A stretch of DNA of 20,708 nt, from positions 1 to 20,708 of the forward strand of contig SDVU01000106.1 in the NCBI GenBank assembly GCA_016256075.1. The letters run 5' to 3'. Source of the stretch: Dictyocoela muelleri. Its lineage: Eukaryota; Microsporidia. Positions within the stretch are counted from its first letter, which is position 1; each line of letters begins with the position of its first letter. Shown in pieces: positions 16,730-20,708 of the stretch. The position numbers and the translations under genes were made by a program. Below the pieces are notes generated by a model. It ran no database searches. It saw nothing but the letters and a program-made list of their open reading frames with translations, and was not told where the DNA came from.

Positions 16730-17560
16730 CAAATGTTGCGGTAAGAGTTTTCGAGATATTCAATAACTATAATTCTTAAGCTTATTCAAATGGTCCAAAT
16801 ATTCTCGATTTTTTGCGTTTATCTCTTGTCTTAGGAACCACAAAATTATATTTGAGGCAAAAGCTATCTCTATACCTCCTTTTATGATATTTTATTCCGG
16901 CCATTAATCCGATACAACATATTTTTTTTCTTTTTAATGTTGATTTATAATTGGTATCAGTGTTGCGACATCACTTTTGTTTGCCTTGGGTAAGATAACA
17001 ATACTCTGTTTTTACTTCTATTACCCCTTATATTCAATATCTCTACACCATCTACCGTATCCATATTCTGGTTTAGCTTAATATGTTTCATCCATTTGTA
17101 ATTATTTGAGGAATAAACCTAAAGTCTTCTATTTTTATCATTAAAATCAGAAAATTTTCGAGTAAATAATTTCAAAATGCATTGATACATCTTTTCACTA
17201 ATTTGGTAATTTTTAATAATATAATGATTGAAAAATGTACTCTGCTGAAAAAATAATATGTGAATTAAAAAAACACGAATGGCGATATTTTCGTGCTTTT
17301 TAAATCGCTATCGTATAAAATATGCGCATATTTTTGCACCTTTTACGTAATCAAGCATTGCCAATAGTATTTTTAGATGATTTTATGATTTTCATATCAT
17401 TCTCTACAAAATAAACTTTTTTATAGATGGTATCGACCTTAAATTTCGAGAAGTTCAATAATATTAGCCACAGATCCAATATAACTAAAAAATCGTAGTC
17501 CTTCATGTAATTCAATCTGTTAATATGGGGGCTAAAGAGTTTATTTTTTTTAAAAAATCT
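16730..17560 (-). pseudogene. Merlin/IS1595-like transposase relic (ISXO2-type), degenerate
   Basis: Scattered over frames on the minus strand are the blocks expected of a Merlin transposase, in order: a zinc-ribbon-like region ENDMKIIKSSKNTIGNA then RCKNM (about 17410-17315), HIIFSAEYIFQSLYY, a YCYL and DVATLIPIINQH stretch (about 17000-16930), VVSD.WPE with the likely second catalytic Asp (about 16920-16890), and NFVVPKTRD and TQKIENIWTI (about 16850-16790), corresponding to the NFV(D)P...HTQxIE...W block before the final catalytic residue. Frames change repeatedly and stops are frequent, so it is dead. The assignment rests on pattern order, not alignment. Terminal repeats were not found. 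Confidence 0.6.
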
Positions 17561-17582
17561 ATCTTGTAGCTTAAGAAGGTTT

Positions 17583-17872
17583 TTAACACACAACTGCTTT
17601 AGAGGCTTTAAAAATTTTTTAGCGTTCGAGAAACTGAAAAGATTTTTGATATGCAAAATGATCTAGGAATTACTAATCCTAGAATATATTTTTTAGATAT
17701 ATAAAATATTTATACTTTTTTTTTGGCATAGTCGAATTAAAAAAAGTATAAATATTTCATATATCTAAAGATATATATTTAAGATTAGTATCCCATATTA
17801 TTTCTTATTATAACATTTCTTTTAGTTTCTCTCGCTCAAACATTTTTACACCTCTAAAGTGGAGTAGTACCA
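17583..17872. mobile_element. Foldback MITE, family F5, complete
   Basis: A long palindrome centred near 17732. The left arm (ctgctttagaggc, cgagaaactgaaaag, ttactaatcctag, ttagatatataaaatattta) is mirrored by the right arm (taaatatttcatatatctaa, taagattagtat, cttttagtttctctcg, cctctaaagtgg). The inner 40 bp are nearly perfect and the outer parts more diverged. A second, single arm occurs at 16465-16595. No ORF belongs to it. Confidence 0.82.
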
Positions 17873-18560
17873 AAAAATCATATAGAAAAATTGAAATTAA
17901 AAAAAATAATTATCGTAGAAGCTTCATGCAAAGTTGAAATAAATTGATTTTTCAAACGTTTATACTGAGTAAACTCAATTAAAAAACAGTTATAAAAAAA
18001 GAGGAGATTAAATTTCTTTGGCAAAAAAAATCTAAATAAAAGGCCTAATAATCGACTGTCAACATTGTGGAATTATAAAAGATTTTGGTTTATAGGTTTT
18101 TTAATTTTATTTCGCGGGGTTTTTTATTTAAAAGAACATTAAAAAATTCGGATAGAATCGCGAATAAATCTAATAAAAAAAAGATTTTATTCTTAGCAAT
18201 GGTTTATTAGATAAATTTGGTAGCGTAAACAATATTAATTTTTTTCTGTCTGGTAAACATCCTCATTCATTCTATTTTTTGTTCACATTATCTATTAAAA
18301 ACACCATAAATTATTAAAGATTATGACAAGAGGGATATTTATAATATAGATTAAACTTATTATTTTATAGATTGTAACCTTAAAGATTCCTAAGTCGTAA
18401 AAATGGTATTTAGGTAAAAAAAAGCCTTAGGGGTTTTGTATTAAATTTTATTTTGGCGAAATAATGGAAAAATGTTTGATTTTTTATTTTAAATCTTAAA
18501 ATATTTATGGTTTATGATATTAAAATTATAATATCACAGAAAAACAAAAGAAATAAAAAC
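17873..18560. other. Unassigned AT-rich region
   Basis: No gene, transposase block or clear inverted repeat recognised between the F5 MITE and pogo relic B. Confidence 0.4.
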
Positions 18561-18562
18561 TA

Positions 18563-20040
18563 CAGTCAAACCTCTGTTAAGAGAACAATTTACCCTTATA
18601 GTTGAGGTTTCCCTTAAAATAGACATTTTCCAAAATAATGATTTTAAATAAATTTTGCGAAAAAATAAAATTGGCTTTATTATTTTTAATTGTAAAATCT
18701 GTTATTTTACCCCCAAAATTCATATTTTTTCTCACAATTTTTATAATTAAAGATTTAAAAATATGAAAGAAAAATAAGAGAGTTTTCAGGACAATATTAT
18801 TTAACATAATTTTCTAAGTTGTAAAATATTGAATTTATTTCACTTATTCCTCGCGTTTCTACCACTTCAATCTCACTTTCATATTGTTCGTTTGCTAATT
18901 CTGTTTAAAAATCATCGATTTCAACGCTTATACCATTCTCAAAATCAGTTTCATATAATTTATTGTTATTATTTTTAATTTCATTAAACTCAAAAAATTT
19001 TAAAAATGATTTTTTATAGATTCTTGTCTAACTCTTTCATAGGCAATTCTGGTTACACAAAAATGACAAAGTATTTGTTTTTAATGCCATCATCGATACT
19101 TTTGTTTGATATAATATCTCTGATTAATTGATCTGTTAATAAATTTGTATAACAATTTTTAAATGATTTTATAATGCCTTGATCACAAGTCTGTATAAGA
19201 GAAGTTGTGCTTTTTTGTAAAAAACGCATTTCAAGATTCGAAAATTTCTTATTTAAATGACTTTTTGCATTATCTAGAAATGATAAAATTTTCTTTTCTC
19301 TTTAACATTTTTTTATTAGTTCAAATTATCTATTTTCAAAAATTTACGTTGTCATCCATGATTTGCAAGAGCTTTCATAATCAATCCCATATCTTGAAAC
19401 ATTGATATTTTTAAAAGTTTGAGGCGATTTAGAGCATCCATCAATTAAAGAGGTGTATTTGTTAACTCATGCTGAATCATGATAACACTGTAACTCATGT
19501 AATTGACATTGTAAATCCCTTGGGCGAAATTTAATTTTCAAATACAAAACTTTTATTGTGAATTTTCTGATAAAAAAGGCAGTCTCGTCACAGTTAAAAA
19601 TATTTTTCAATCCATATATTGCTATTATTTTTAAATGATTTGGCAAACTCAATATCGTCATTCATATTTGCCGAAACTGCCTCCCCAGATAACTTTTTAA
19701 ATTTTATTCCAAGCCGTTTTTTAATTTTTCAACCAACCATTACCGACTTTAAAATTATTTAATCCAATTTCTTTCGATATTCTGTTGCCAATTTTTTTAA
19801 AATATTACCATTTTTTTATTTAACCCCTTAAGTTTATAAATGTTTTAAATATGACATCATTAAGATCAAAACCATGTTTTAAGCTTGTTTCATGGCTTAT
19901 TATTTTTTTTAAATAAATGAATTTGGATTTCGTTTTAAATCGCTATACGTGCCTTTGATTATTATGTATTTTTTAGAAAAATCAGTATATGGGACATTTA
20001 GGCAATATCCACGGTAATTTTAATTGTAGTATAAATTGGT
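18563..20040 (-). mobile_element. pogo/Tigger relic B, left end preserved
   Basis: Starts after TA (18561-18562) with CAGTCAAACCTCTGTTAAG, a pogo/Tigger-type terminal repeat that matches the right end of relic A at CAGTC(A/G)AACCTC. The transposase lies on the minus strand inside. The right terminal repeat is not visible, so the right boundary is approximate. Confidence 0.75.
18838..19990 (-). pseudogene. pogo/Tigger transposase (DDE_1), degenerate
   Basis: Better preserved than relic A. From the N-terminal side (right to left): IGLNNFKVGNGWLKN, the end of the CENP-B-type DNA-binding domain (about 19765-19715); KLSGEAVSANMNDDIEFAK (about 19700-19640); NIFNCDET with the first catalytic Asp (about 19605); GCSKSPQTFKN and KSWMTT (about 19435-19340); LDNAKSH with the second Asp (about 19275); LQKSTTSLIQTCDQGIIKSF with the third Asp (about 19220-19160); then an acidic tail to about 18840. 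All three catalytic Asp are readable, but the blocks lie in different frames with several stops. Relics A and B differ enough to be separate lineages or old copies. Confidence 0.85.
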
Positions 20041-20222
20041 ATAATTATTCTTTTAGTCGAATTTTTTTATAAGATGATAGGTTATATAAAGAAGATGGCT
20101 TCTTGGAATGCATATTTATTATTTTCGATCTGTTTATATATTTATTTCTGAAATATCACGAACCTATCGGTTCTTATAATTCCTTCTATTTATAAATTTA
20201 TTAATTAAGTACTAACCGAACA

Positions 20223-20269
20223 GATCAGGTGCATTATCTTGTCTCTGGGGCAAGATAATGCATCTGATA
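20223..20269. repeat. Hairpin, arms of 19 nt, 9-nt loop
   Basis: gatcaggtgcattatcttg (20223-20241) pairs with caagataatgcatctgata (20251-20269) with two mismatches, around the loop tctctgggg. It lies about 60 bp before the Merlin fragment. It could be a transposon end or a structured RNA. Confidence 0.8.
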
Positions 20270-20328
20270 AAAAAAATAAAAAATATTATTTTTAGCCCTT
20301 AAAAATGAATCCCGACGAATTTTAAAAT

Positions 20329-20541
20329 ATGATCATCAGAATGAAACTACCTGATCTCATTGACTATTTTATGACAGGAAATTATATAAAGAAAGAATTC
20401 ATATGCATCAAATGCTTAGTTTTCATGAAATTAAAGGCTTTTAATAGAGTTAAAGATTCTCTAGCTTGGCGTTGTATGACTTTAAATTTACAGACTTTAA
20501 AAAAGAATAAGCATAAGAATAGGAAGTTTTTGAAACTTTGA
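20329..20541 (+). pseudogene. N-terminal fragment of a Merlin/IS1595-like transposase
   Basis: A 70-codon ORF with MKLPDLIDYFMTGNYIKKEF, then a zinc-ribbon start CIKC, then MKLKAFNRVKDSLAWRCM. This is the order seen at the start of IS1595/Merlin transposases (CxxC, MKL..., DGxxWRC). The rest of the protein is missing: a stop follows and F1-like terminal sequence appears from 20571. The same motif set occurs in the relic at 16730-17560, but the two are not close copies. Confidence 0.6.
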
Positions 20542-20570
20542 TAATTTCTAATTTTACAGCTATTTAAGAT

Positions 20571-20708
20571 TCGGTACTGTTCTATTATAAAAAGCCACTT
20601 TTACCCCCCTAAAATCCGAGGAGAATAAAAACTGTAAATTTAAAAAGGGTTTATTTTTCTCTCAAAATTCCCAGAATGGGTTTCTTTTGTCATAAAAATC
20701 TTTATATA
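20571..20708. mobile_element. Possible F1-type MITE end, cut by the window edge
   Basis: cggtactgttctattata followed by agccactttta resembles the terminal 30 bp of the F1 MITEs read inward from 10049. The following sequence does not match the F1 arm, so this may be a related family. Confidence 0.4.

Noticed and set aside
17583-17656. Extension of the minus-strand ORF 17656-17351 as a host gene
   Set aside because: Its first 25 codons are F5 MITE arm. The remainder fits the Merlin relic.
18577-18807. Minus-strand 76-codon ORF
   Set aside because: Falls in the terminal, non-coding part of pogo relic B, with low-complexity Lys/Ile/Phe/Asn composition.

Overview
ORGANISM. This is very AT-rich nuclear DNA from a eukaryote, most likely a microsporidian with an expanded, transposon-loaded genome. 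The three genes that look intact have no introns and no visible 5' UTR. Each has CCC directly before its ATG (positions 261-263, 4744-4746, 7715-7717), which is the known microsporidian start signature. The transposon mix (pogo/Tigger, Tc1/IS630-like, Merlin/IS1595-like, hAT, palindromic MITEs) fits TE-rich microsporidia. I cannot name the species.

LAYOUT. From 1 to 8.4 kb there are three plus-strand genes separated by 2-3 kb spacers. They encode a 573-aa protein with a possible propeller and a coiled-coil tail (264-1985), a ubiquitin-conjugating enzyme E2 of the Ubc4/5 class (4747-5244), and a Lys/Asn-rich orphan (7718-8380). The spacers are filled with copies of one roughly 460-bp repeat. 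It starts with a tRNA-like head carrying A and B boxes and continues into a conserved 330-bp body. I read it as a tRNA-derived SINE. There are seven full or nearly full copies (one split by an insertion) and one 5' fragment, on both strands and of different ages. The copy at 6079-6541 has a perfect 10-bp target-site duplication.

From 8.4 kb to the end (12.3 kb) I see no convincing host gene. The block is a stack of DNA transposons and MITEs: a pair of about 300-bp foldback MITEs (9340-10044), another foldback MITE (10164-10858) split by a 394-bp hAT MITE with a perfect 8-bp duplication (10257-10650), a 160-215-bp foldback (11838-12053), and a dead Tc1/IS630-like element with array-type terminal repeats (12056-13511). 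These are followed by a 5' SINE fragment (13573-13712), two more foldback MITEs (14813-15302), a pogo/Tigger relic (about 15330-16464), a Merlin/IS1595-like relic (about 16730-17560), a foldback MITE (17583-17872), a second pogo/Tigger relic (18563 to about 20040), and an N-terminal Merlin fragment (20329-20541).

HOW IT FITS TOGETHER. The three host genes show no functional link. The window mainly records layered transposition: SINE into an inserted block that itself sits in an older SINE, hAT into MITE, and pogo into MITE. All transposases seen here are broken, so current mobility would need help from elsewhere in the genome. I saw no rRNA, CRISPR array, canonical tRNA gene, or retrovirus- or capsid-type element.
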